From positions 1-64,000 of the forward strand of contig JBCCUK010000022.1 of assembly GCA_039196965.1 (NCBI GenBank): a DNA stretch of 64,000 nucleotides, read 5' to 3'. Positions 50,901 through 60,424 of this stretch are shown in pieces. The position numbers and the translations under genes are program-made. Source of the DNA: CALLCD01 sp039196965. GTDB taxonomy: Bacteria > Pseudomonadota > Alphaproteobacteria > Caulobacterales > Hyphomonadaceae. The notes beneath the pieces are model-generated. The model saw only the letters and a program-made list of their open reading frames with translations. It had not been told where the DNA came from and made no database searches. The number at the start of each line of letters is the position of its first letter. The first letter of the stretch is position 1.

Positions 50901-53333
50901 CTAGCCGCCGTCAGGAGAGATTCTCGTGGTCTGGACCTCACCTTCGGCTGCACCGACGAGTTTGACATACTCCCCCGCGGCCCAGCGCTCCGCCATATTG
51001 TTCCAGAAGGTTGAATAGGCGTTACCGGAAATCCCGGGCGCGAAGGACATGATCGAGTTTTCCGGATCCGACAGGTCCGCAACAAGCCTGTAGGTCGCGC
51101 CGCTTCGCTGATAGAATTCGAGGTTGGACAGGAGATCGTCCGGCGGCGCAGACCTTCGCCCTGCAGCCTGATTGAGGGTGTTGTCCCCGCCAGGGCTGAC
51201 AATCTCGGTCTTTGTCAAGTCATCGAGAACCGGAACATAGGACCAGGAGAAGAAGGCCGGAAACTGCGCCTTATGCTCATCCCGCCAGCGCCAAGCATCC
51301 ATATCCGTTCCGTGCTCACGCTCCAGCGCGTCGAGGGCCATCTCGATCGCTGCATTGACAGTGTCGGCGCAGGACTCCTGTTCTGGCGTCTCAGCTTTGT
51401 CGCACCAGTCGGTCTCACCCTCGATGGCGTTGGAAATCGCGAACGCATTCGGATAGGTCCCTGCACCGGGGCCAGCATTCGCATTTACGATTTCCTGTTG
51501 CAGTGCCAGTTCAATCGTCGAATAGATCAACGGTTCGGCCCTATCGGGTGACATTTCATAGTCCCAGTCGCCGAGCAGCGCCATCGCCGCCTTTGCGCGA
51601 TCTGTCCGCATAGGGAATTTTAAAAGACGTTCGAGCACATATTTCGCCTGAGCCGAATGGATGTCGGTTTGCACATCGGTAATTGACGACAAATCATGCG
51701 CCTTGTCGCCCTCCAGCATTTCTTATGACCGCACGACCCGCCAGGGTGAGGAATAATTGTCCGAGACCCGGAAGGGGATGGAGGCATCGGCAGCTCTGCT
51801 ATTGGAGTCGGCCACCCAGCCCTGTTCTGGATTAAAGATAAAGGGAAGGTCATCGAACGGGATGTACCCGTTCCATTTTCCCTCGCCGAGCCACCCCTTT
51901 GCCAGGCGCTGACCATTCCAGCCATTGACCACGTTCCGGTCGGGCAATCTTGCCGCCATTTGTACACCGATATTTCCTTCAATGTCGGCGAAGGCAACAT
52001 TGTTCGTCCACTCATAGTCGCGCAGCGCATCGCGAAACTCGTCCCAGGAATGGGCGCGGCTCATTCTCACGATCGATTGCATCGTAGTTTGGCCAACTTC
52101 CACGGCAACATGATTGCGCACAACCACATAGCCGGGCCCGAAAACGTCTTCAATGATCGAAAAGTCTTCCGAAAGCCCGCCGCCTGATTGCCCGTCGTCC
52201 TCTAATACAGGATCGCTGACCACGATGCCGTTTCGCGTGCTCCGGATCGTGATTGTCCGATCTTCCGAGCCCTTTACAGGTATGGAAATCTCTTCGGTCT
52301 CAAAGGGGAGAGATCCGTCTACGGCCAAATAATTGTCCGGGTTTTCGGGATCCACCTTCTCGATCACATAATCGAACGTATCGGCATAAAGATGGGTCAT
52401 GCCCCAGGCGATCCTGTTGTTCTGACCGAAGGCGATAGACGGCGAGCCAACCCACGCCGCACCCGCGATAAAATCATCGGGCAGGGTTATGGTCAGGGGA
52501 TAGACCGGGGCGGGTGCATGGGTAGGCAGATGGGGGTCGACGGCGAGGATCGGTTTTCCCGTCGTCGATTTCGATGGGCCGACAACAAAGAAGTTTGTAC
52601 CGCCCCTGTCTTCCGCGTCGGGCATACCCTTTGCGTCCGCTGCTTGAGTATCCGCCTCCGGAGCCGGCCGGAAGTCCCGGTAGAGCGTTGGAAAGTCCTC
52701 CGGCAATTCACGCAATAGCAGCTCTGCGGAACTCTCCGACAGGGCTTTCTCGACTTCCAGGAGGAAAAGCTCGCGCTCGCCATCGGTGGCGGTCTCGGAA
52801 TTGATGGTCATGAAATTGTTTGAATCACCGGCGGTCCATGGCTCCGGCTGCACGCCGAGTAGCCCCCATTCCGGCGAGGAGGTGGCCTCGCCGCTATCTA
52901 TGGCGAGGTTTACCCCATCGGCGAAGGCCTGGAAAATGGTCTGAATTTCGGGATCAATTCTCCGAAGTGTCTTTTCTGCCACCCGTGGCAGGGCGGAATG
53001 CACCCTGTAGGCAATATCAGTGCTGAGAAGATCCTCGCCAAAGACCTCGGCCGTGCGGCCGGCCACGGCGCGGCGCATCATCTCCATTTGCCAGAGCCGG
53101 TCCTGTGCCTGCACATATCCCATGGCAAAGGCCGCATCGCGGAAGCTCGCCGCTTCAATGTGCGGCACACCATTGCTGTCGCGAACAATCGTGATCTCGC
53201 GCTCAACCTTGCCGCTCCGAAGGGTTTTCTCATAATCGGGGAGGGTGCTTTGAAGCCAGAGGAATAGAGCTATGGTGAGGAGCAATACCAAAGCGATCGC
53301 GACACCCAGACTATAAATTGCAATCCGCTTCAT
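50901..53333 (-). pseudogene. Penicillin acylase family protein interrupted by in-frame stop
   Basis: An 810-codon Ntn-hydrolase frame of the penicillin/acyl-homoserine-lactone acylase family with an ochre codon at 51723-51725. The upstream part (536 codons) has an N-terminal membrane anchor or signal segment and 'ITIVRDSNGVPHIEAAS'; the downstream part (272 codons, 50901-51719) stays in the same frame and resumes two codons later at ATG 51719. The join WRVVRS-stop-EMLEGDKAHDL interrupts a conserved stretch. The expected autocatalytic G-S-N is G-T-N with Thr246 in 'GGTNFFVVG', so Thr may be the nucleophile. GGGGAGA precedes the start. A nonsense mutation is likeliest; reinitiation as a split enzyme is possible. 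Confidence 0.82.
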
Positions 53334-53449
53334 CGCGTTCTCCCCGTCGGCGAGATCATTCGTACACGCCTGTTAGGCTCAAATTTATACGTAAAAAGCG
53401 GACACGCGCCAGCGATCAGCGATATTTTGGAACGTCGTTCCGGAGAAGC

Positions 53450-53827
53450 TTAGCTGTAGTCGGCAATCCTGCAGAGCAGCCCGCCACGCAATTCGAAGAA
53501 GCTTGCGCCGCGCACTTCCACCATCTCCCCGGCTCTCACACCGTTGGGCAGATCAACCGCGGCCTTGCCCTCAAAGGTAATCTCCGCCGAGGCCTTGTTG
53601 CCCGCTTCGAGGAAATTCAGCACTTGCTGACGCCTGTAGGAGAAAGCGTTGCCGGAGAGCTGCGCCACCTCTGCCATGGCGTCGCGCCCCTCAAGCCTCA
53701 TGGATTGCCCGGTATTGGAAATGTTCTCGAACACGACATCCTCGGTGACGCAGGCAAGCATACCGTCTATGTCGCGGTCATTGTAGCATGCTATGTAGCG
53801 GCTGACGATGTGATCATCGAAGGCCAT
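53450..53827 (-). CDS. NTF2-like (SnoaL-type) nuclear transport factor 2 family protein
   Basis: A 125-residue alpha/beta-cone protein. 'IVSRYIACYNDRDIDGMLACVTEDVVFENI' is the usual NTF2/SnoaL start (helix, D-x-D-x-x, strand), with 'MRLEGRDAMAEVAQL' and 'VRGASFFELRGGLLCRIADYS' closing the fold. ATG 53827 has GGAGA 5 nt upstream. Members include steroid isomerases and polyketide cyclases but most are unassigned. It is divergent from asd. Confidence 0.82.
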   Translation of the reverse strand: MAFDDHIVSRYIACYNDRDIDGMLACVTEDVVFENISNTGQSMRLEGRDAMAEVAQLSGNAFSYRRQQVLNFLEAGNKASAEITFEGKAAVDLPNGVRAGEMVEVRGASFFELRGGLLCRIADYS

Positions 53828-53979
53828 TGGATCTCCAGCGCGTTCGGTTTCTGTCGGCATGTTAACAATTACCTCGATTGGCTAGCAGGGTTTTGCACTC
53901 TTTACCAATTGGGCGTATGACGCGCCTTCGTGTCTGTTCTGTTGCAGATACTCGATGGATTCTAGCGGAGATGTCTACC

Positions 53980-55017
53980 ATGGCCATTCGTGTTGCGATT
54001 GTCGGTGCCACCGGAAATGTCGGTCAGGAACTCTTGAACATTCTCGATGAGCGGGGCTTCCCGGCGACTGAAGTGTTCGCCATAGCCTCGCGCCGGTCGG
54101 TTGGCCGTGAGGTGAGCTATGGTGACGCCACGCTGAAATGCCAGAATCTCGACGACTTTGATTTTTCCCAGGCCGATGTCGCACTCATGTCAGCTGGCGG
54201 CAAAGTCTCCAAGGAATGGAGCCCGAAGATCGCGGCAACCGGGTGTATCGTCATCGATAACTCCTCGGCCTGGCGTCTTGACCCCGATGTGCCGCTGATC
54301 ATTCCGGAAGTGAATTCCGACGCGATTATGAGCTATGGCAAAAAGAACATCATCGCCAATCCGAACTGCTCCACGGCGCAGCTCCTCGTGGCTTTGAAGC
54401 CTCTCCATGATGCCGCGAAGATCAAGCGTGTGATTGTCGATACCTATCAGTCTGTTTCCGGGACGGGCAAAGACGCCATGGATGAGCTCTGGAACCAGAC
54501 CAAGGGTATCTATGTCAACGATCCGATCACGCCGGAAATCTATCCCAAGCAGATCGCGTTCAATGTTATCCCCCATGGCGGTGATTTCTTGCCGGGCGGC
54601 TATACGACCGAAGAGCAGAAGCTCGTCGATGAAACTCACAAGATGCTCGATCCGAATATCAAGCTGTCGGCAACTGTTGTCCGCGTGCCGGTCTTCGTCG
54701 GCCATTCCGAGGCTGTCCATGTCGAGTTTGAGAACCCGATCACGCCTGGCTCGGCCCGCAAGATCCTCCGCGAGAGCCCCGGTCTGATGCTTGTCGATAA
54801 TCCGGAAGAAGAGCAGTATATCACGCCGGTGGATTGCGTCGGCGAATGGGCGACCTATGTCTCCCGCCTTCGCCGCGACGAGACAGTGGAGAACGGTCTC
54901 GCTTTCTGGGTTGTCTCCGACAATCTCCGCAAGGGCGCAGCGCTCAACGCGGTGCAGATCGCCGAAGAGCTGATGAACCGCGGCGTGCTCAAGCCGGATG
55001 TGATTGAAGTGGCCTGA
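53980..55017 (+). CDS. asd: Aspartate-semialdehyde dehydrogenase
   Basis: A 345-residue enzyme that reduces aspartyl phosphate to aspartate semialdehyde for lysine, threonine, methionine and diaminopimelate. GATGNVG at 9-15 binds NADP; the catalytic Cys130 is in NPNCST; 'YQSVSGTGKDAM' and 'VFVGHSEAVHVEFE' are conserved, the latter with the catalytic His. ATG 53980 is chosen since GCGGAG lies 9 nt upstream; ATG 53971 abuts it. It is followed three bases later by a MOSC-domain gene. Confidence 0.97.
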   Translation: MAIRVAIVGATGNVGQELLNILDERGFPATEVFAIASRRSVGREVSYGDATLKCQNLDDFDFSQADVALMSAGGKVSKEWSPKIAATGCIVIDNSSAWRLDPDVPLIIPEVNSDAIMSYGKKNIIANPNCSTAQLLVALKPLHDAAKIKRVIVDTYQSVSGTGKDAMDELWNQTKGIYVNDPITPEIYPKQIAFNVIPHGGDFLPGGYTTEEQKLVDETHKMLDPNIKLSATVVRVPVFVGHSEAVHVEFENPITPGSARKILRESPGLMLVDNPEEEQYITPVDCVGEWATYVSRLRRDETVENGLAFWVVSDNLRKGAALNAVQIAEELMNRGVLKPDVIEVA

Positions 55018-55019
55018 CC

Positions 55020-55565
55020 ATGGAGCGGGGAAGGGTTGTCGCCGTCGCAAAGAGTAGCGATCACACCTTCTCCAAACCGGTCTGCGAACAGATTACGCTG
55101 GTCGCGGGTCTGGGTGCTAAAGGCGATGCCCATGCGGGGGAGTTGATAAAGCACCGGTCCCGTCTGCGCGTCGATCCGACCCAGCCCAATCTTCGTCAGG
55201 TTCACCTGATTCACAGCGAATTGCATGACGAACTTCGTGAACAGGGCTTCGATGTGGCTCCAGGCATTATGGGCGAGAATATCTCCACGCGGGGCCTGGA
55301 CCTGCTCGGCCTGCCCCGCGGAGCCAAACTCCATATTGGTACTTCGGCCATCGTCGAGGTCACTGGCCTGCGTAATCCGTGCAAACAGCTGGATGATTAT
55401 CAGGATGGGCTGACCCAGGCCGTACTTGATCGTAGCCCCGATGGCGGGCTGATCCGCAAGGCAGGCATTATGGGAATTGTGCTCGCAGGGGGCGAGATAA
55501 GGGCTGGCGATCCGATATCGGTGGCTATGCCTCCGGAGCCGTATGAGAAGCTGGAGCGGGTTTAG
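55020..55565 (+). CDS. MOSC domain-containing protein
   Basis: A 181-residue protein made of a MOSC domain (the C-terminal domain of molybdenum cofactor sulfurase), which handles sulfur or nitrogen on molybdenum enzymes. The conserved Cys is in 'VTGLRNPCKQLDDYQDGL', the family signature R-x-P-C, and 'GIMGENISTRGLDLLGLP' and 'GGLIRKAGIMGIVLAGGEI' are typical. It starts 3 bp after the asd stop and is surely co-transcribed, though no shared pathway is known. Confidence 0.92.
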   Translation: MERGRVVAVAKSSDHTFSKPVCEQITLVAGLGAKGDAHAGELIKHRSRLRVDPTQPNLRQVHLIHSELHDELREQGFDVAPGIMGENISTRGLDLLGLPRGAKLHIGTSAIVEVTGLRNPCKQLDDYQDGLTQAVLDRSPDGGLIRKAGIMGIVLAGGEIRAGDPISVAMPPEPYEKLERV

Positions 55566-55631
55566 CCGCTCTCATCGATCTATAAGAAAATACAGCTGGT
55601 GAGCGCTTGCGCTCCCTGCTAAGCGCCCTAC

Positions 55632-56525
55632 ATGTCGACCGATTTTCGCCTTGGATTTATCACCGGCCTAGCGGCCTATCTCCTTTGGGGAATGATGCCG
55701 GTTTACATCAAATCGGTCGCTCATCTACCGGCCGACTTGATCCTTGTGCACCGTATCATCTGGTCTCTTCCGACCGGCCTTTTCTTCCTGCTGATCGCCC
55801 GGCAGTGGGGAGCGCTCAAAGCAGCTTTGCGCAGGGAACACCTGCTTTGGCTCGGCCTTTCTGCCACGCTCATCGCATCGAACTGGCTCGTTTATATCTG
55901 GGCGGTCTCGATTGACCGGGTTCTGGAAGCAAGCCTCGGCTACTATCTTAATCCTCTCCTCAATGTCGTTATTGGCGCGACCTTTATGTCAGAACGATTG
56001 TCGAAAGGGCAGTGGAGTGCCGTTGCTATCGCGACAATTGGCGTCGCCATCATGGCTGTTGCTCTCGGCCGGGTGCCATGGGCTGGCCTGTTCCTTTGCT
56101 GCACCTTTGCTTTTTACTCGGTCATCCGGAAACAGGTAAAAGTCGACAGTCGTGCTGGCTTTGTCATTGAGGCGGCTATCCTGTTTCCTCTCGCAGGGCT
56201 TTGGCTTTCCCACCTTGGCTCGTCGGGCACACCCGCCATGGGAGATAGTGGCGTAGATACCTTGCTGCTGATGGCGGGCGGCCCTGTCACCGCCGTACCT
56301 CTCATTTTGTTTGCCCTGTCGGCCAAGCGCCTGCGGCTCTCCACCATCGGGATGATGCAGTATATCGGTCCGACCATTCAGTTTCTTCTCGGGCTTGCCT
56401 ATGGCGAGGTGTTCAGCCTTACCCATGGGGCCGCCTTTGCCTGCATATGGATTGCGCTCTTCGTTTTCACCTTCGATGGTTGGCGGGCCGAGAACCGTCG
56501 GCGTACGGCTCAGCCAGCCGAATAG
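55632..56525 (+). CDS. rarD: EamA/RarD-type transporter
   Basis: A 297-residue membrane protein with ten hydrophobic helices, the DMT/EamA arrangement of RarD. 'GLAAYLLWGMMPVYIKSVAHLPADLILVHRIIWSL' and 'SNWLVYIWAVSIDRVLEASLGYYLNPLLNVVIG' closely match the RarD signature. RarD was first linked to chloramphenicol sensitivity; its real substrate is not settled. 66 bp separate it from the MOSC gene. Confidence 0.93.
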   Translation: MSTDFRLGFITGLAAYLLWGMMPVYIKSVAHLPADLILVHRIIWSLPTGLFFLLIARQWGALKAALRREHLLWLGLSATLIASNWLVYIWAVSIDRVLEASLGYYLNPLLNVVIGATFMSERLSKGQWSAVAIATIGVAIMAVALGRVPWAGLFLCCTFAFYSVIRKQVKVDSRAGFVIEAAILFPLAGLWLSHLGSSGTPAMGDSGVDTLLLMAGGPVTAVPLILFALSAKRLRLSTIGMMQYIGPTIQFLLGLAYGEVFSLTHGAAFACIWIALFVFTFDGWRAENRRRTAQPAE

Positions 56526-56591
56526 CCATTTCCGCCCATCCTGAATCGGAGGGGCCTTCTATGTCGAAGATCGGTCCTGATTGGCCGGATT

Positions 56592-57797
56592 TTACTCAAC
56601 GAAAGCGGTCAGCACGTGTTCGGCAAGCTGGGCCATAATCGTATTGTCTTCACCGTCATGGCCGGTGATCACGATGGTCAGGTCAAGATCCTCAACAATG
56701 ATGATGCGTTGTCCGCCGCCGCCCCAGGCAAAAGCAGCATTGTAGCTGTGGTCACCGACCGTAAGAGGCGTTTGATACCAGAAATAGCCATACCGGTAGC
56801 TATCGGGCATCCAGTCCTCGGTTGGCTCAACAATCCCGCTGGTGGCCTTTGCGAGATAGTCCTCGGGAATGAGTTGCTCTCCTTCCCATTCGCCCCCATT
56901 CAGAACCAGGTCGCCTAATTTCAACATATCGCGCGATGTCATGCTCACGCGCCAGCCAGCTTCCGGCAGACCACTAATATGATCCTGCCAGTGATAATTT
57001 GTGATGGCCAATTTATCGAGAATCTCTGTCTTGATGAAATTCTGAGCTGTGCCCGGCACGACGGAGTCGATAACGGCCATCACCAGCATTGGGTTAAAGT
57101 TCCCATATCGATAGATTTGCGATTCCGCCGTAATCGGTCCGCTCTCTTCGAGAAGAGCCTGAACAAAATGTTGACCTTCGATGGCGTCGGGGGTTTGCTG
57201 AAGCGCTTCCCATTCTTCGTCGCTGACACTGAGGCCACCATGCATGGTCAGGGCCTTGTGCAGCGTGATCCTTTCCGCGCCGTCCACAAGTTTGGTCCTG
57301 TCCAGATCGTCAAGGAAATCGATGAGCGGTTTGTCCAGATCGGCCATGGTCAGGTGTCCAAGCTGGATCGCACGGCCGAGCGCCAAGCTGGTATGGCCCT
57401 TGGTCGCCGATGCCTGGGGATGGGCCAGGTTGATGCGTCCCCGCAGGTAATAGGACTCGAATAGCAGCTTGCCTTCATGGGCGATCAGCAGGCTGTCATA
57501 GTTGCCGTGGTCGCCATTTGCGATCTCCTGAGCCAGTTCGACAATCATTGCTTTGTTGCCGCCATCAACGCCTAACTCGCCAACGACAAGCCCATCTTCT
57601 CTCTCAGCCGGCGTTGCATCGATAAAGGCATCCTCCAGAAGTGGAATCTCTCTAAACGGAACCTCCGTATTCGCGGCGGTGGCCTCTGGAGCGCGGGCGC
57701 TGTTTCCTTCGGTATTTCTTTCGGCCGCGGCAAAGTCGCCCAAACTACCAAATAGGGCCGCGGCGGCTAGACTTTTGAGCGTTGAATTGTTGATCAT
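56592..57797 (-). CDS. Secreted serine hydrolase, beta-lactamase family
   Basis: A 401-residue protein with an N-terminal signal-like segment (about 5-25) and a long polar linker before a class C-type serine hydrolase domain. S-A-T-K in 'HPQASATKGHTSLALGRA' is the S-x-x-K nucleophile motif, 'IYRYGNFN' the Y-x-N, and 'AAFAWGGGGQ' replaces the K-T-G box. 'HKALTMHGGL' is another common family segment. AGGGAT lies just before the ATG. It converges with rarD. Substrate unknown; not clearly a beta-lactamase. Confidence 0.9.
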   Translation of the reverse strand: MINNSTLKSLAAAALFGSLGDFAAAERNTEGNSARAPEATAANTEVPFREIPLLEDAFIDATPAEREDGLVVGELGVDGGNKAMIVELAQEIANGDHGNYDSLLIAHEGKLLFESYYLRGRINLAHPQASATKGHTSLALGRAIQLGHLTMADLDKPLIDFLDDLDRTKLVDGAERITLHKALTMHGGLSVSDEEWEALQQTPDAIEGQHFVQALLEESGPITAESQIYRYGNFNPMLVMAVIDSVVPGTAQNFIKTEILDKLAITNYHWQDHISGLPEAGWRVSMTSRDMLKLGDLVLNGGEWEGEQLIPEDYLAKATSGIVEPTEDWMPDSYRYGYFWYQTPLTVGDHSYNAAFAWGGGGQRIIIVEDLDLTIVITGHDGEDNTIMAQLAEHVLTAFVE

Positions 57798-57968
57798 GAT
57801 ATCCCTATACTTTTATCGAATATCAGTACATTCCCCGGCTAGGGTCAACGCTCTTTATCGTGATCGGCAGAGGAGTCATCACCAGCATATTTGATTAGAG
57901 TTTTCCCAGGACGAACACTCGGTCAAAAACACCCGAACAAGTGCCCAGTCTCAAACCCGAGTGTATGC

Positions 57969-59072
57969 TCAGTTGGATGTCGCAAAGTGCTCTACAACAA
58001 GTTCGATAACATCAGCTTGGATGGCATCGCGAGAAACTGCTCCATCTTTGCAGACCGGAACAAATCGCTGCCCCTGTTCCGTGCACGGATTCAAGAATGT
58101 GTAATGGCTTGCCCCTTCGACAACCCGGAGGCCTGCGGTCGGTGCCAGATCGCTAAGGCGCTTGGCGTTCGTTTCAAGTGGCGCAACTCGATCACCATCG
58201 CCAACGATCACAAGAATTGGCTGATTGAGAGATTTGAGGCTGTCGTCTGTCAAGGCTTGAATAAGAGCAGGTGCCAGCGTCACGTAAGTGCTAATGCGCG
58301 GATCGGAGAAGTCTGATCCTGCATACTCCATATCGCTTTTTGACACTTTACCGCTCTCAAGCATCTCCGCGAATTCGCGACTAGCATCGGGATACTCCGG
58401 TTGCGGATCGCACGTGGCATCGCGTTCGAGACTTTCGCAGAAAGCGCCAAACCGTGAAAAATCGATTTGTCCACCTGCAAGCGCGGTGACTGTATAGCCG
58501 CCTAGTGAAAAGCCAGCGGCACCGATTTGTGTATTATCGATCCTGGGGGCCCATATGGGATCGTCGATAAGTTGATCGAGGAGTGCCGAGAGATCGAGCG
58601 CCCGCTGCCAGGGCATCCTGAAGCCGCGGGCGTCGAAGGAATCTTCCGCGGCTGTGTTTCCATGATGGTCAATCGCGGCTGCTATAAAGCCTCTGCTCGC
58701 CAGCGCCCTGCCAAGCCACATCATTTGCAGTGCGCTGCCGCCTGTTCCGTGGGAGAGCAGGACGAAAGGATACTTCTTTTCATTGGCAATTGTGGCATTT
58801 CGAGCTGCAAGACCGCCGGAAAATATTGGCTGATCGGCCGGAAATGATATGAGTTCCTGCTGCACGCCAGCTTGGGCTGGGTACCATATTGTTGTACTCA
58901 GTGGGCGACTTCCTGCGTCTGTCCATGCAGGCCGAGCATCATCGAAAAATTCGATTCGGGCCATGCCAACCGCGTTGGTGCTTTCGAGCGGGACCTCAGC
59001 CGAAAGGCATCCGCAAATGGTGCAGAGCGCGATAAAAAATGTCAGAGCCTTAGCCACTTTAATCTCCGGCAT
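57969..59072 (-). CDS. Alpha/beta hydrolase (dienelactone hydrolase-like) lipoprotein
   Basis: A 367-residue alpha/beta hydrolase with a lipobox I-C-G-C near residue 23. 'FVLLSHGTGGSALQMMWLGRALASRGFIAAAIDHHGNT' gives the oxyanion region, nucleophile elbow G-F-S-L-G-G, Asp in 'ILVIVGDGDRVAP' and His in 'EGASHYTFLNPC' form the catalytic triad. It resembles platelet-activating factor acetylhydrolase-like and dienelactone hydrolase families. ATG 59072 lacks an obvious ribosome site; a TTG at 59099 is another option. Envelope lipid or ester hydrolysis is inferred. Confidence 0.88.
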   Translation of the reverse strand: MPEIKVAKALTFFIALCTICGCLSAEVPLESTNAVGMARIEFFDDARPAWTDAGSRPLSTTIWYPAQAGVQQELISFPADQPIFSGGLAARNATIANEKKYPFVLLSHGTGGSALQMMWLGRALASRGFIAAAIDHHGNTAAEDSFDARGFRMPWQRALDLSALLDQLIDDPIWAPRIDNTQIGAAGFSLGGYTVTALAGGQIDFSRFGAFCESLERDATCDPQPEYPDASREFAEMLESGKVSKSDMEYAGSDFSDPRISTYVTLAPALIQALTDDSLKSLNQPILVIVGDGDRVAPLETNAKRLSDLAPTAGLRVVEGASHYTFLNPCTEQGQRFVPVCKDGAVSRDAIQADVIELVVEHFATSN

Positions 59073-59146
59073 GACTAGGTATGAAAACAGCAGCACCAAT
59101 ACGACAACACATCATCGATTCAAAAAAGAAGAAGATCTGCCGCGCA

Positions 59147-59177
59147 CAAAAAGAAACCCCGGCCTTGCGAGCCGGGG
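59147..59177 (-). terminator. Intrinsic terminator of the 59297-60421 gene
   Basis: Perfect 7-bp arms CCCCGGC / GCCGGGG (59157-59163 and 59171-59177, loop of seven) followed on the minus strand by TTTCTTTTT. It lies 120 bp after the stop of the serine hydrolase and insulates the alpha/beta hydrolase gene. Confidence 0.88.
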
Positions 59178-59296
59178 AAAGTGCGAAGTGTGTTGAGTAA
59201 GAGGGGAGTTTACCTCTCAGTAACTACTTACAAGCGTCGTGCCAGAACCGATGTTCCGGTGATTTCGCTTATTTGTCGGATAAGCTGCTATTAAGC

Positions 59297-60421
59297 CTAT
59301 AGGCAGCTGTAAAGACTGGCAAAAAGGTGTTTGGAGCGTGGATCGCCAAGAAGAATATTCGATTGGCGATTCATAACGTAGGCGGCAGCCAGGCCCCTGT
59401 CCGGATCTCCGAATGCCGCCGCGCCGCCCCATCCGGCATGGCCGAGACTGTTCGGATTTGGGCCAAAGGCCAGATTATTATTCCGCATTAAACCGGCGGC
59501 GAAAGAAAGATTGAAGGGCAGTATGCGATCCGGCCCATGGGCTCTTGATTTTGTCAAATTACGGAACGTATCAGCTCCAATAATATCACGACTGCCGATC
59601 TTTCCGTGTCCGGCATAAAGCGAGTATAGCTGTGCTACAGCGGATGCTGTGCCATGGCCATTGGCCGATGGAATTTCCGCCTCTCTCCACGGCGCGCCGC
59701 CCCGGTCCGGGGCCGCCCATTTGGTGAGAAAGGCAGTTCGCTTGAATGCGTTGAGATCGCCAAGATCCGGCAGTGCGGTAGGCCGTTTGATTTCAGCCGC
59801 ACGATGATGATCCGCCTCAGGCGTACCGATCTGGAAATCGATCTGTAATGGTTCGCAGATTTCCTCGCGCAGCCAGGTGCCAAGGGTCTTTCCCGATGCC
59901 CGCCGCACCAGTTCGCCAGCGATATAGCCCCAGGTGAGAGGGTGGTAGCCTGTGCCATCCCCGAGCAACCATTGCGGTGCTTCATCGGCGAGGCGCGCTG
60001 AAAGCGAGGGCGGATCGAGCCACATGGCCGGATCTATAGGCTCAACGAAGCCGGGTACACCGGCCTGATGCGACAGGGCTTCGCCCACCGTGACAGCCCC
60101 TTTTCCATGGGCTGCGAATTCCGGCCAGTACTTCGCCAGCGGAGTATCATAATAGATCAGTTCATGATCTACGAGCATGGCAATGACAATTGCCGCAATG
60201 CCTTTCGTGACAGAATAGACCGGAACGATCGTGTCGCCGATCCATGGGCGGCTCTGTTTCCGGTCGGCATATCCGCCTGTGATATCAATGATCAGCTCGC
60301 CATCGAACCAGGCCGCAAAGCCAGCGCCTAATTCATTGCCATCCGCAAAATTTTCTTCAAAGGCGTCCAGAACCGGCTCGAAGCCGGGCGCGATATAGGC
60401 GGCCAGATTGGTAACACTCAT
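59297..60421 (-). CDS. Serine hydrolase, EstB-like beta-lactamase family
   Basis: A 374-residue cytoplasmic-looking (no signal peptide) member of the class C beta-lactamase/esterase family VIII group. S-V-T-K in 'PVYSVTKGIAAIV' is the nucleophile motif, 'GTGYHPLTWGYIAGELVRRASG' replaces Y-x-N with the Y-H-P common in EstB-type esterases, and 'LGHAGWGGAAAFGDP' is the C-terminal W-G-G box. It begins 3 bp after the zapE stop, so the two form an operon. Esterase activity is more likely than beta-lactam hydrolysis. Confidence 0.92.
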   Translation of the reverse strand: MSVTNLAAYIAPGFEPVLDAFEENFADGNELGAGFAAWFDGELIIDITGGYADRKQSRPWIGDTIVPVYSVTKGIAAIVIAMLVDHELIYYDTPLAKYWPEFAAHGKGAVTVGEALSHQAGVPGFVEPIDPAMWLDPPSLSARLADEAPQWLLGDGTGYHPLTWGYIAGELVRRASGKTLGTWLREEICEPLQIDFQIGTPEADHHRAAEIKRPTALPDLGDLNAFKRTAFLTKWAAPDRGGAPWREAEIPSANGHGTASAVAQLYSLYAGHGKIGSRDIIGADTFRNLTKSRAHGPDRILPFNLSFAAGLMRNNNLAFGPNPNSLGHAGWGGAAAFGDPDRGLAAAYVMNRQSNILLGDPRSKHLFASLYSCL

Positions 60422-60424
60422 TGC

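Noticed and set aside
56592..60421. Beta-lactamase resistance genes
   Set aside because: The three serine hydrolases in the window (including 46576-48135) have S-x-x-K folds but esterase/peptidase-like boxes; resistance cannot be claimed.
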